Counted from the first letter of the stretch, positions 42,255-54,339 are shown. The stretch is DNA of 64,000 nucleotides from Tethya wilhelma (GCA_964030475.1 CAXIPT010000005.1:6211714-6275713); one strand, 5' to 3'. Program-made: numbers and translations. Notes: a model not told the origin generated them from the sequence alone.

Positions 42255-44944
42255 ATGTATTCAATAAGTAGAGACAATGGATTCTGTAAGTTTTCTACTG
42301 TACAACTGATCTATTTCTTGTACTATTGCAAAAAAAGGACATGTGTGTATCTATTCAAATTAAAGCACACCACAACATTTTCTTCATTTCAGACAAAACT
42401 CCAGTAGTGAAGTCGCTACTGGTCATATCAAGCGCTAGTTCACTGCTGTACTACATCCTAGCTGTAAAAAACACATACCCAGTGAGTCCACATAATGATT
42501 GTTTTGAATACATGCCAAATTTGTATGAAATTATGTATGCATCAAGGTTGTACTGCTGGTGGTCCGTGTGTGGACTCCCCCCTCCCCGGGACTGTGGTTG
42601 GCAGGGGCCATCATCCTCTACTACTGTAGAGTGTTGGAGAGACGGATCGGATCAGCAAAGTTTATGGTAGGCCTGGAATCAATGTTTATTTCATTGTGGT
42701 ATTGGTTTATTCATTGATATAGTAGATTATCCACGATTTAATGACTTTTATTACTGATTTTTCCTATCTGTCTTTCAGAATTACCTTCTTTCCAGCACTC
42801 TCTTCACCTCTGCACTACTGACTGTGCTCACACTAGCCAGTGAGTCCACTGGCCTTCCTGTGAAGTTTGACAGTGGGACTATCATGTAAGTGTATGTGTA
42901 CATGTATTGTAAGTATAGGATAGACTACACCCAAGAGTAGATTATGCGCCTATGTATACCTCCGCGGTTGTGGTTAGCCCGAGGCGCAGCCGAGGGCTAA
43001 TCCAACCAAGGAGGTTACGTAAGGCGCATAATCTACGAGTGGGTGTAGGCTATCTAACTTATACTACATTAGTGCGCATGCGCAGTAGTAGCATTGTCAA
43101 GGAAACCGTTTGTTTATATAGGCTCGTGTTGTCGTTGGTTGCCATTTTTACTATTCTTTTTCAAAAAAGAAACGCTCCTGGATGCTGTTGCTGTTCACTG
43201 ATTGTAAAAGAGACCGTAGTTAGGCCTAGCGCCTAACTGTTTCTGGTCACATTTTTGCTGGAAGACGGTATCCACGTCCACAGACGACTGGTCATCAACC
43301 GTTCAACGTTCGTCCTTCTCTATGGCCAGAACGTATTCTCAGAAACTGTGAGACTTGTTGTACCATTTGCCTACGCTGTTTGCTTACTGGACAAAAAAGC
43401 TTTTTCAGCTAAAGTCGTCGTCTGTGCCTGCTCGACCAGCTGTATAGCTATCAGCCTTTTGTCACGAGGTTGAGACGGTCGACCTTTACCAAACAGTGGA
43501 CTACGATTTCAGAAACTGTGAGATTGGCTACGAACATCACTCTTTTGTTGCAGAAATCTTAGCCTTCTCTAGGGAAAAAGTGAAAAACGCTACAGAAAAA
43601 TTTTGAACCCTGCGTATTTTACTTCCTGTAGAATAAGTCTGTAGAATAATGCTCCATGTATTCTACACTTTTTGACCAATCAAATTAATTACAGATGATG
43701 TAATGTAGTATAATTATAGCTAGATGTTGTGTTAATTTGTGGAAGGTGTGTTTAATTAATTGGAGGCGGAGTGAGAGTTATCAAGCTAATTATGAGGCCC
43801 AGCCTCTTGACCATGTTGACTAATTGTTTGCTCATTAGGCACACCCTGGTGGGGATGCTGGCAGTGCAGTACATGATGACAGTTGTACCTACCCACTCTA
43901 AGAGTGTCTTTGGTTTGAGTGTCTCCAGTAACATACCATTTTATGTGTTAACAGCTTTGGTAAGTCACTCAACCAATCTAGTCTCATTCCCAGACTCCCC
44001 CTGGTGCTTTTTTGCAAAAAAAAAAAGAGCCAAGGGAAGGGCCTGGGATCGAGGCTACAAGTACAACCAATCTATGATGTACATGTTTATTCAAGTATTC
44101 AATCTTATGTCTATCACTAGTTCTCCTTCTTCTCAATCAACTCCTCCATCCTGGCACTCACTGGAATGGTATGAGGAGGCATGGCAGAATAATAATTGCT
44201 AGCCTTGTTCCCAGGCCTCCCCCTCTTCATGTATATAGAAAATGTTTGCAAGAGAGGAGCTTGGGAAGGAGGCTACATGAATGCACACACCTTTGCTGAT
44301 CAAGCCCATGTAACTATACTTGCGTGCTAATTGAACAAAGGTTTACTCACTTATGTCATTACGTACTTCCTCAAAGTGAGGATTATTTCAAAGTAAGTGT
44401 CAAATGACCTCCTCTGTAGTTCGGTGGTTTCATGTCCCACGTCTCTGATCTCTCCATCCCCTATCTCCCCTCCTGGGTCGGTTCCTTTCTGACGAAGGTC
44501 GTTGGTAGGGACACCCCCCCTAGTGTCTATTCTGGTGCATCCTTACAAGTGCAGCGGCAGCAGAGGACGGACGAGATCGAGAGAATGATGAACGAACTTT
44601 ACTCTCGTCAACAACACACTGCGCTCAGGATCGGCCGGCCAGTGAGAGTGGCACCAATACAGCCTTCTCAAGAACAGGTATATCGTATAGCGGTTGAATT
44701 TGCTGAGCTTAAAATTTGGTGAATTTTGCATTTTATGCACACTTGAGTGTTTGGCGATTTTTAATTTAGTGATTTGCAGATTTGCAGAATAATTCACGTA
44801 TTTGCCAAATTTACCCGCTATATATGGTCACGAATACTTTCTTCAAAAATAAGCCAATACTCACAACAAAGGAATGAACAAGACTAGGCTCAATAATTAT
44901 GAATGCGATTACATCAGTGGGTAAAGGGTAGTCAATGCTAAAAA

Positions 44945-45004
<60 letters not shown>

Positions 45005-45131
45005 ATTATAGTTGCAGCAATTGGTGGCCATAGGATTCAGCCGAGCTGACTCAAGTAGAGCACTTGTACATACTGGTAACAATGTTGAGGCAGCAATACA
45101 GTTGCTAACAGCACAACACAGACAACAGTAG
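42255..45131 (+). CDS. UBAC2: UBA domain-containing protein 2 (rhomboid-like, ER membrane)
   Basis: This is a rhomboid-pseudoprotease-like multi-pass ER membrane protein with a C-terminal ubiquitin-associated domain. The vertebrate protein retains UBXD8 in the ER and takes part in ERAD. Exons: 42255-42285, 42393-42481, 42547-42666, 42779-42885, 43839-43959, 44420-44677 and 45018-45131 (279 residues; human 344). The start at 42255 gives MYSISRDNGFYKTPVVKSLL, aligning with the family N-terminus. Membrane segments include KSLLVISSASSLLYYILAV, LWLAGAIILYYC before RVLERRIGSAKF, and NYLLSSTLFTSALLTVLTLA. After the rhomboid part come LQVQRQQR and a UBA domain (QLVAIGFSRADSSRALVHTG). An AATAAA follows at 45149. 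Intron 4 (953 bases) carries a palindromic element. The acceptor of exon 3 has a weak pyrimidine tract. Confidence 0.88.
42920..43054. mobile_element. Palindromic element in UBAC2 intron 4
   Basis: The ends GATAGACTACACCCAAGAGT and its approximate inverse ACGAGTGGGTGTAGGCTATC enclose further inverted halves (GATTATGCGCCT / AGGCGCATAATC and ACCTCC / GGAGGT) around a centre containing GCCCGAGGCGCAGCCGAGGGC. It may extend into the following 600 bases, which contain repeated TTCTCAGAAACTGTGAGA / TTTCAGAAACTGTGAGA segments. Confidence 0.7.
43977..44275. mobile_element. Two decayed copies of the CCCAGGC palindromic MITE
   Basis: At 43977-44057 and 44200-44275 in UBAC2 intron 5, ends of the type TAGTCTCATTCCCAGACTCC / GGGCCTGGGATCGAGGCTA and TAGCCTTGTTCCCAGGCC / GAGCTTGGGAAGGAGGCTA are inverted. 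They match the termini of the element at 12923-13073. Confidence 0.65.
44683..44824. mobile_element. MITE, family B
   Basis: CGTATAGCGGTTGAATTTGC on the left and TTTGCCAAATTTACCCGCTA on the right are inverted ends. It lies immediately after the donor of UBAC2 exon 6. Confidence 0.65.
44947..45002. repeat. (CA)n microsatellite before the UBAC2 last exon
   Basis: About 55 bases of CA, ending 16 bases before the acceptor of the last UBAC2 exon. Confidence 0.9.
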
Positions 45132-45148
45132 CAGTTAGTTAACTAGTC

Positions 45149-45154
45149 AATAAA
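45149..45154 (+). terminator. UBAC2 polyadenylation signal
   Basis: AATAAA 18 bases after the UBAC2 stop codon, in the 150-base convergent spacer shared with STAG. Confidence 0.65.
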
Positions 45155-45205
45155 ATCATAATTGTGTGATACAATGCAGTGTGTGCAGCAATAGTAGTGT
45201 AATTA

Positions 45206-45211
45206 TTTATT
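45206..45211 (-). terminator. STAG polyadenylation signal
   Basis: AATAAA on the minus strand, 71 bases after the STAG stop. The two convergent genes therefore overlap or nearly touch at their mRNA ends. Confidence 0.55.
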
Positions 45212-45281
45212 TCTGAACACGTATCATGTGATGTGGGAAAATGAATACAGTCTAATCAACATGGGTGGTGGGCATTAATGG

Positions 45282-48200
45282 TCACAGTTCGGAAGCAGTG
45301 AGTTGTGATCTTCGTGTCATCCGACCTTTGGTTGTCTTGGTAACATCAGGAGGGGGTGTGGCCAACTCACCATCACTTGCCTCTGAGCCTTGCTCCGACT
45401 GTCTAGTGGGTGTGGCTTCAACACGGGCCACTTTGGTTGGACGAGCACTGATGAATGAATCTACAGAGAAAGGGTTTTCATCATATCTCAGCCTAGGAAG
45501 GTCGTCCAAAAGTAGGACTTGCACCTTACAATCAGCTCGGAAAAGTCTCTAAAACAACACAGATTAATGCTATGTTTGTGGATTTTTGGCCAAAATCATT
45601 CAAAACTATGAATTATAGCCCACGGTCCAGTGCGATTTTCCCCCAAAATTGTCATTTTCCAAAATTCAAAATAAAGTGCATCAATTGAAAGATCTTTCTG
45701 AGCTGATCGTAATGGCACAAGTCCCAGCTTCATACGACCTTCCTAGGCCGAGATATTGCTAGTTTTCCATAGATATATACATGCAAGGACGGTCCCAAGT
45801 AAAACAGGCGTAAAGAATCAAGAATATCTTAGCCTAGGAAGGTTGTGCAAAAGTAGGACTTACCCCATTGCAATCAGCTTAATGAGATCTTTCTTTATGA
45901 GCTGATTGCAATGGCACAAGTCCCAGCCTCATACGACCTTCCTAGGCCAAGATATAACTGATGGTACGATGGTTTAGGTTCCATCCACCTCTGTACGTAC
46001 CTTTGAGCACCCTCTTCCTGTTTGCAGCAGCTGAACTCTTGACCCTTCCCTTCATGGTCTGAGGTTGGGTGGCCTGGTAGTAGTAGGACCACGCCTCCCA
46101 CCCTCGGAGCTTCTCCCCCGGGATCCTCTTCACCAGGTCAGAGGGGGAGTGCCTCAAGAGGAATGGGACAATCCCGTTGGTCCCCGTCCTGTCTTGAAGG
46201 AGGAGCCGATGACTGAACTCTGAGAGAATGAGGAGGAAGTAAAGGTTGGGAGGCGGCTCCAACTCATCTTCTTCTTCTTCTTCGTCACTAGGCTTGGAGA
46301 GGGCAAACAGAATACCTTCTCTGGAAGTACGTGTGTGTGTGTGTGTGTAAAATTCTTGTAATGACAATAATTCCTTTCAGTCAAAATTTTTGCAAATTGG
46401 CCAAAAATTCCGACAATAAGGAAATTAAATTCTCCCGCGGTACATACAATGCCCCACCTGTGTATCCTGACCAGGGGTTGGCGGACATTATCCTTCATTG
46501 CATCAAAACCCAAACTGAGAGCAAACTTCTTGGCCAGCTCTTTGAGGTCAGTCCACTCAATGGAGGTCTGATTGACAGTGCCATCGTTCTCCTCGAGGTG
46601 GGCCAGGAAGCCCCCCTTCAGAGCTGCCACCACGGTCTTGGACCAGAGGAGAGGATTGGCCTCTCGACACCTGTTCATGGAGAGTTTGATGAGGTCTCCA
46701 AAGTTGTGGTATTGCTGCATGTGAGGTGAATATCATGGGATCAAAATTTTTACTTGTTTATTTTTCACACGTTTAATTTTCGCTATTTTGACATAATCAC
46801 TAAAGATCACCATGTGGTTTGTGGTCTAAGTTTTCATGTACTCAATCTTTGCCACTTACATTGCAACTAAACCATTCATGATAATTGTGAGTACATTCTT
46901 ATAGCATGCCATAGATACATGGCACAAAATATTGGCGGGAATAAAATTTGGTGGATTGTCAAAAATTTCATGATTGCCGAATTTTATTTTGGCGGTAGCA
47001 CATGCAGCAATACATTTACTCTGTATATGCTGTGCAAAAATGACAGTTTGGCAGATTATGCCGGTCTTTATCCAAATTGCCAATCTGCCAATATTAAAAT
47101 TTGCCAAATCTTTGTACTATACGGTAGTGCTTAGAATGTATCAATATTTCACCCTGCTGTACCAACGACTCACCCTGATGTACTGCTCCCACAGTGGTGC
47201 TGCAAGCTTCATGTCCACCACTGAGAACATGCACAGCTTCAAGAAGGCGGCCAACAGGACCCTCCTGTCGTTGAGCCTCTCCGCCATGACCAGAGCCTCC
47301 TCGTCTGTGGTGGGTTCAGCATCATCGTCTTCACCAGTGTTGATCACATGCTCTATCACGTACTCCTGGGGTGGGTGGAGACATGGGTGGGGTAAAAACT
47401 AAGTAAAAGTTATTGGAACTGATTTCCTTTCAAACCTAGTTACAGTATAGCATATAGCACAAAACAATATTGGTGGGGAAAAAAATTTGGAAGATTGTCA
47501 AAAAATTCATCTTGGCGGATTTTAGTTTTGGCAGTAGCGCATGCAGCAATACATAATTATGTGCTACACAAAAATGACTGATTTAATATTAATTGGTAAT
47601 CCTTACCAAAACTACCCATCTGCCAATATTAAAATCTGCCGAAATTTTGTGCTATATGGTAATTTGGAGGTTCCACATTATTTTGCAACTTTTAAAACAA
47701 TAGTTACTTAACCTACAGTAGTTATCAACGATGCTGTCACTATCATAAAGTACTACCTGCAGGGAGGTCTGGAGGCTGGCATCAGGGACATACACCAGAC
47801 TGGCCAGCTGGGCGTTCTTCCTCAACTGCTTGGCAAACAGGATAAGAAGGTCCGTGAAGACCACATAGGCTTGGCGCTGACCACACCCATTTCCAAATTT
47901 GACCAATTCATGACAAGATTTGAACAAGTTGACCATCTTGGAATGTACTGCACGCATTGCAGTCTATAATATGTATGTATGTATGTATGTGTGTGCGTGT
48001 GTATGTGTGAATAAATCATTGTATTTGTCGACTATACTGCACACAATTCTGGTTAGCCTACCCTATCAGGAGTAGCAGTCTGCTCCAAGGTTTGAAGGGA
48101 CCACATAATTTCCATCTTCAGACAAACTATCACATTCTCCAAGATCTTCTCAGGGCACTCTCCATTCACACCCATCAACAGGAGGTCATTGAATTCTTCT

Positions 48201-49596
48201 GAGAACTGCTCACTGGGGAGCTTCATCACCTTGAGGTAGGCAGAGAGACGAGAGAGGGACACTTCAAGACTGAAAGAGACTTCTTCATCTGGCTCTCCAG
48301 CCTGGAGTGTGTGAGAGAGAGGAACAACTGTCAGATATTGATGGTTATATTCTAGACAGAAAAAAACTAACTGTTGATTCCTCCTTAAAGTCAGAATAAT
48401 ATTGCTTCAAGTTCTGTATCAACTCGTCGACTAGCTTGTGAAATGCAATGTCCTACAAACATTAACAAGTTAACACGTTTCAACAGATCTGTACAGGTTT
48501 TACTTAAGTGTGCGAATGACTCACAGCAGTTGAGTGAAGTGAGAAGTCTGGATCAACCAAATGTCTATAAGATCTTGCACACTCATCCAGCACCTGAACA
48601 ATAGAAACATGCACACACACACAAAGAGGTATGCAACCATCTTTATCTCAGCTAGCTAGAGTCCCTCACAGCTGTCTCCACGTGCTTCAAGGTCAGCTGG
48701 TGGAGATGAGAGAGAAGCTCCTCTAGATTCTGTGCAACAGACACAAGGTGACATTTATAATACCAGTGTATATGTGATGTGGCTATTGCTAGTGTACCTT
48801 CTGCAGCCTATTCTCTGCATACAGCTCCAAGTCAAACTGCTGCGGAATGTTAGCAAGGTTTGTGGCATTCTCAAAATCTGAACCAAACTGTTGAAAAAAA
48901 TTTGACATAGAAAAAAAAAAGCAAGACATAGTGATTTTGACAAACAGGGAAAGAAAGCAAAAAGCTAAAAAAAAAAAAAGAATGGTCCATGTGAGTCTCG
49001 AACTCACGACCTTCGCGTTATCAGCACGACGCTCTACCGACTGAGCTAATGGACCAATACACCTGTACATTCCTATTCGTTTCAATTTATTACCAACGCT
49101 CCCAGACACGTATTATTAACTCTTGCGCGAATCACTAACTCACCTTGGCTATCAACTGTGGCAAAGAGACCATGAGGTGTTCACTGAGCTCCTGTTTGCA
49201 CTCTTCTATCGACCTCTTCTCCTTGTTGGACAAGATCTGAAACCAATTTGCGAATATTCATCACATTACAGACCAATGAATACCATACATATTGATAAGT
49301 GCATGCAACTAGGCAAGAATTTACAATAACTTCAGTGCAATCGCACTCTGACAAATATCATGGCCAATTTGAGTACAGTCATTAAATTTTCTTAGCAGAG
49401 GTGCACCAAAATAAATTCTATGTAAATTTTTCCAATCAAACTTACCTTTCCCTTAGCTCTTCCAGCGGGAGGTGTGGCACCAACAGCCCTGCGTACAGCG
49501 CAGGCCATGAGCTCAATGAGCACAGCCTCCTCTTCACTGTTTAACACAATACCACATTTGTCATCCAGCAGGAGATGGGTCATTGACTTCCAGTCC

Positions 49597-49646
<50 letters not shown>

Positions 49647-52377
49647 CTGATAGCAGGAGAAAATTTGTGTCTATACTGCAGTTACTAAAACCACAAGTCT
49701 AACTATTGCTAACTAAAAGTCTCAGTCAACTTTGCCAGTGCAAGCAACTATTTCTGACAAACATGAGTTGAATTTACCACAAAAATGAAAGATTAGCATA
49801 TTTTTCAATAGAGTACTCATCACAGATCTTACAAAGACTTCAACAAAACACACTGAGCAGAAGTCTATTCATACAACCAGCACGCTGCGGTATTTATAAG
49901 CGCATGCAACACACACACGTACATACACTGCTACTGCTGCGGACAGCATCTTATTAGTCGACTACAAGTGGAAGCTTGCTCACCATAATGGGGCCTAATG
50001 TCGTTAGACACATCCATAATGTTCATACATTAGTACATTGCTAATTGAGATAATTGAGCTAACACAGAGCCTAGGAAGGAAGCAAGAGAGGAAGGTAGAT
50101 GTTGCGAACAACTTCCACACCGGCTTCAACAGCTGAGCAACCAAACAGAGAAATGCTTACATCATCCAAAAGAGTGAATCTTATCAATCTCATATGAGTG
50201 CAAGTACCACTAGGAGCTTTACAGCATGAGTGAGTGTGTGCAAGTTGCTTTCTTTCTAGCAAAGAATTGGATAAAGGAGAGGTTATAAACTCAGCTAGCC
50301 ATGGCTAACAGGCTTGAAAAGAGTCAGAAACCACATGAGAAAGGATTGAGTGGTTACTTTTGCCGTGGGAGTTGTAGGACACAAAGAAGAACAAAAGCAA
50401 AGTAAAGCAATTCTTTAAAAAGATAAACCAATTCCACTGTGTTTATTTTATTCCCATGGGCAGTTCCAATCGGCCAAAGGGTCTACAAGAGGACACGTGT
50501 AGCGGACATCGGAAACACGACCATACACCTTGGGAGGGAGGGAGGGCTGTCACGAAACACAACATCAATCATGTATAATTCATCAATGTGGTTGTTGACG
50601 TACACAATCACGAGTGGAAGATAATAGCCTTAGGCCATTCATTGATTGTATGAGATACAGGCACTAAAGAGTGTCCAACAATACCCACTACAGGAGCAGG
50701 ACACATAAAGAAGGACTTAATAGGAAATTTGCGTGTCTCTTAAGTGAATAGAACAAGATGGTTTACATAATTACAAGTTATTAGAACACGATTGATGGGT
50801 TCTTTTGAGGCTACAAGGAGGCTATTTAGGCAGCAACAGAGTGCATTAATGTTAACAATGGTGCTGTGTGACATCGTACATCAGAGGAAATCGCACGCAG
50901 AAAAAAACACAGGATTGTGTTTAAACATGACAGATTGTGTAATGTTCGACAGATTGAACAAACGTTGAATAAACAAGAGTAGAAAAACACGTGTTAGAAT
51001 TGTTAGAGAAGCCATTAAGACACACACTCTCTGTGTGTGTGAATAGCTCCAAGCAAGATATTGTCCAAAATGACGATGAAACAATCATTTAGAACCCATA
51101 ATTGGAATCACTCTAAAGCAATGATGGCTGCGACGCTTCCTAAGAAGACTTTTAATCCAATGCAGCCATTATTAAACCATTATCATTACTAGCAGGTCCA
51201 CTCTATCGTTACCTTGAGCACTTCAGTGTAGTCCCAGAGGCTGTCCACAAAGTAACTGGCGTGGTCGTGAATCTTGACCTCACAGAAGAACTTGATTAGT
51301 TCAGTCAACATTATCTCACCATCTGATGGCTTCTTACGACCTGTTTCATATCAAACACATACACACACATCAAGTGGGTAGCTAAAGGCAGTGACACACT
51401 CCACACACACACACACAGACAGACACACTCTCTCCTCACCCGAGAGCACCTTCTTCTGTTTGGCTCTTGTCATGAAATCGTCAGAGAACAAATAACCAAC
51501 AGCAAACTGCCCAGCTGCATGACTGATGGCCTTGTTCTCCAGAAAGAGGAGCTCGCACACCTCCTGGGAGTCCTCAGAATCAAGGAGGTCCAGGGCTTGC
51601 ATGTGACCCAGGACCAAGATGGCCGTCACTGCAGCATGCTCGTCAACATCCAGTCTCATGGAGAGGAGGCGGGACTAGGAGGGAGAGAGGGGTGTGGTCA
51701 GCTAATTAGCACACCCATATGATTTAGAGGAGTGCAATACTAGTTGCTGATTCAGCATTTTAGGTGAATCTCATTCAGATTCCATTGCAGAATCACAAAT
51801 GCAACTTATAACCTTATAAGCTCAATGAAGACATACCATAAAATCGGGAAATTTTCGTAGTTCAAAAATTTTTCATACAACACTGCGTTTATGTAAAATT
51901 AAAATCTGTGAAAGTTAGCTTTTAAACGTGACGACCCGTTTAAAAATTTTTGCATGTACCACATTTACAAAAATGAAAAAATATCTGGAAAGTTTATTTA
52001 CGAAATATTTTGAACACGAAATTTTCCCAATCTACTTGTATCATGTCTGACTCATATCACACCAAGTTCTACTAATTAACGAACCTTGAACCTNGCTTGA
52101 CACGTGTGAAGCTCAAAGACTCAGTGGTGACTGGCAAGTGACATTTTGAAGGCGGGTGAGCTACTGAGCAGCTGATGTAAATATGGAGACGCTTCAGAAA
52201 GAGTCTTGTTTTCGAGGATACCATGTAAACAGCATCGTTTGGGATGCAGTCATCAGAGAAGAGTTGGAATGTCAGTGTGAGTGTGGGAATGCAGCAGACA
52301 TATATGCTGTTGCTGTAAAGAAAGACTCGACGATTGTGGGACACTTACCAAGAAAAATCTCTAAGATATGTACATAN

Positions 52378-52464
<87 letters not shown>

Positions 52465-53932
52465 CTCTCTCCTCACCCGAGAGCACCTTCTTCTGTTTGG
52501 CTCTTGTCATGAAATCGTCAGAGAACAAATAACCAACAGCAAACTGCCCAGCTGCATGACTGATGGCCTTGTTCTCCAGAAAGAGGAGCTCACACACCTC
52601 CTGGGAGTCTTCAGAATCAAGGAGATCCAGGGCCTGCATGTGACCCAGGACCAAGATGGCCGTCACTGCAGCATGCTCGTCAACATCCAGTCTCATGGAG
52701 AGGAGGCGGGACTAGGAGGGAGAGAGGGGTGTGGTCAGCTAATTAGCACACCCATATGATTTAGAGGAGTGTAATACTAGTTGCTGATTCAGCATATCAG
52801 GTGCATCTGATTCAGATTCCATTACAGAATCACAAATGCAATTTATAACTTATAATAAAGACATACCATAAATTGGGAAATTTTCGTAGTTCAAAATTTT
52901 TCATACAACACTGCGTTTATGTAAAATTAAAATCTGTGAAAGTTTAAAATGTTAACTTTTGAACGTGACGACCCGTTTAAAAATTTTTGCATGACCCACA
53001 TTTACAAAAATGAAAAAATATCCGGAAAGTTTGTTTACAAAATATTTTGAACAAGAAATTTTCCCAATCTACGGTACTTGTATCATGTATGGCTCATATC
53101 ACACCAACTTCTACTAATTAACGAACCTTGAACCTTTCTGTGAAGAGCTCCAGATGGGGTGCGGTGTCGCTGGACTCGTAGAGAGCCTCAAGGACTTGGA
53201 GACAAGCGAGGCGGACATCACCAACCTTGTCATACAACATCCAGCCAACGTACTTGAGGTAGTTATCAGCTAGGAACTTGACACTGGGGGACAATAATGA
53301 ATTATAATCATGATATATAGATCACAAATGAAACTGGTTGTTTATTCAATTTAAAATTGTAGCAGTAGTGAGTCTATTAATTGATAGCAAAAATATTAGT
53401 CTGAAAAACCAATACTCGTTTACTTCCTGATTACAATTAATGACAAACGATTAATTACCTCACTAATAATTAATTAGCTTCATAATTAGTAAATAATTAA
53501 CATTAATTAGGCCATGCAGTAATGCAAGTTGACCCACCCATAGTTGATCATCCAGACGCCTAGCTCTGAGATACAGACCACTCTTATCTCAGACCTCACG
53601 TCCTTGTAGCGGTGGACGAACACACTGGAGAAGAGACCCTTCATCGTGTCCTCTAGCTCTGACTTGTTCTTCTGGAGGTCACCTCTCTTGGAGACCAGCT
53701 TCTCCAGTTTAGCCTGACCCACTTCGGACCTTTTCTCTAGCTGGCGCTTACGCTCAGCCTCCACTTGACGCTGAGTGGAAGTGTGTGTGTGTGAGGATGT
53801 GAGGGTGTGTATGTGTAAGTATTGCACTGTAGGATATGACATGATAATCTCACTTAAGACTAACCTGTGTATTGTCCAGTTCCACGTTGACAAACTTCGC
53901 CACATCAATCAGACTACTGACCAATTTCATAC

Positions 53933-53977
<45 letters not shown>

Positions 53978-54255
53978 GGATCAATGTGACTGTCACGATA
54001 AATAAAATCAGTCACACACACACACACACATTGATCCCACTATTTGGGACTCCAATACCATCACAAGTATAAGCCTTGTTCCTAGCTATGATGCCCCCAA
54101 CCTACATGCCATGGTGCAGGTGTGCCTGAAGGCCCTCACTTGAGAGTCAGTGAAGCCCACCAGCCAGACAATGAGGGTGTCCAGCATGTACTCATCGTAG
54201 ATGATACTGTGCTTGCACTGCATCACAATGTGGCGGATCAGCTCGGAGAAATTAG

Positions 54256-54256
<1 letters not shown>
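45282..54256 (-). CDS. STAG: Cohesin subunit SA/STAG (5' partial)
   Basis: This is a HEAT-repeat cohesin subunit that binds RAD21 and DNA for sister-chromatid cohesion and chromatin looping. Exons in order: 54106-54256, 53865-53932, 53538-53770, 53127-53283, 52477-52711 (or its copy 51440-51674), 51213-51340, 49446-49595, 49144-49236, 48798-48887, 48670-48729, 48525-48593, 48372-48452, 48062-48301, 47757-47963, 47174-47365, 46458-46714, 46001-46320 and 45282-45535. The phases join to 994 residues. Key blocks are [20 protein letters not shown] and [14 protein letters not shown], the coiled-coil segment then [47 protein letters not shown], and near the end [11 protein letters not shown]. About the first 180 residues are missing: N54295 follows the first visible exon. 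The first half of the last exon derives from a dispersed repeat. Paralogue (STAG1/2/3) cannot be assigned. Confidence 0.93.
45484..45960. repeat. Dispersed palindromic repeat, one copy exonised in STAG
   Basis: The unit CAGCCTAGGAAGGT...AAAAGTAGGACTT...CAATCAGCT occurs at 45484-45540 (inside the STAG last exon) and 45827-45885, and inverted at 45696-45755 and 45893-45955. A relative lies at 59290-59580. Together the copies form an imperfect hairpin. Confidence 0.8.
46914..47124. mobile_element. MITE, family A
   Basis: GGCACAAAATATTGGCGGGA on the left and CCAAATCTTTGTACTATACG on the right, in a STAG intron. The internal order of GATTTTATTTTGGCGG and GACAGTTTGGCAG motifs is the same as at 946-1160. 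Confidence 0.7.
47452..47660. mobile_element. MITE, family A
   Basis: ATATAGCACAAAACAATATTGG to GCCGAAATTTTGTGCTATAT, in the next STAG intron. It is the third copy of the family and the second in this gene. Confidence 0.7.
48983..49055 (-). tRNA. tRNA-Ile (GAT anticodon)
   Basis: A 73-base cloverleaf. The acceptor stem GGTCCAT pairs with ATGGACC, with A as discriminator. The D arm is TAGCTCAGTCGG, the anticodon stem TCGTG/CGCGA has loop CTGATAA (anticodon GAT), and the T arm GTGAGTTCGAGACTCAC is perfect. A-box and B-box promoter sequences are intact, there is no intron, and a T run (the A run at 48966-48979 on the plus strand) follows as a Pol III terminator. It lies in a STAG intron, on the same strand. 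GAT-isoacceptor isoleucine tRNAs are rare in animal nuclear genomes, where AAT and TAT dominate. Confidence 0.92.
49600..51212. other. Long STAG intron, no gene seen
   Basis: 1.6 kb beginning (plus-strand side) with a (GA)n run of about 45 bases next to the acceptor of exon 49446-49595. The remainder has no convincing ORF, RNA gene or repeat structure on either strand. Confidence 0.6.
51430..52093. repeat. Left copy of a duplicated STAG exon and intron
   Basis: This matches 52467-53128 with a few per cent differences and small indels. It contains a complete copy of the exon encoding [20 protein letters not shown] and onward (51440-51674), with no amino-acid change. It ends at N52094, a few bases into the next exon boundary (CTTGAACCT). 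Confidence 0.9.
52095..52376 (+). pseudogene. Fragment with a HIRAN-like domain between single Ns
   Basis: From ATG 52183 the plus strand reads [20 protein letters not shown], then [20 protein letters not shown] and [20 protein letters not shown]. The order (aromatic turn, E.. .N..D.YAVAV, VGH.PR.IS) is that of HIRAN domains, a DNA-end-binding fold found in HLTF. In early-branching animals it is also common as stand-alone multicopy proteins linked to mobile elements. The frame runs into N52377. The piece is unrelated to STAG and bracketed by Ns. Confidence 0.6.
52378..52470. repeat. (CA)n microsatellite in STAG intron
   Basis: About 83 bases of CA followed by CT, adjoining N52377 and the donor side of the right-hand STAG exon copy. 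Confidence 0.9.
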
Positions 54257-54294
<38 letters not shown>

Positions 54295-54339
54295 NTGTGT
54301 AATATTTGATAGTTAATACTCACATCTATCTGTACTTAG

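Noticed and set aside
43255..43473. 72-codon frame in UBAC2 intron 4
   Set aside because: No splice context links it to UBAC2. It sits in element-like DNA with repeated CAGAAACTGTGAG segments, and codon content looks random.
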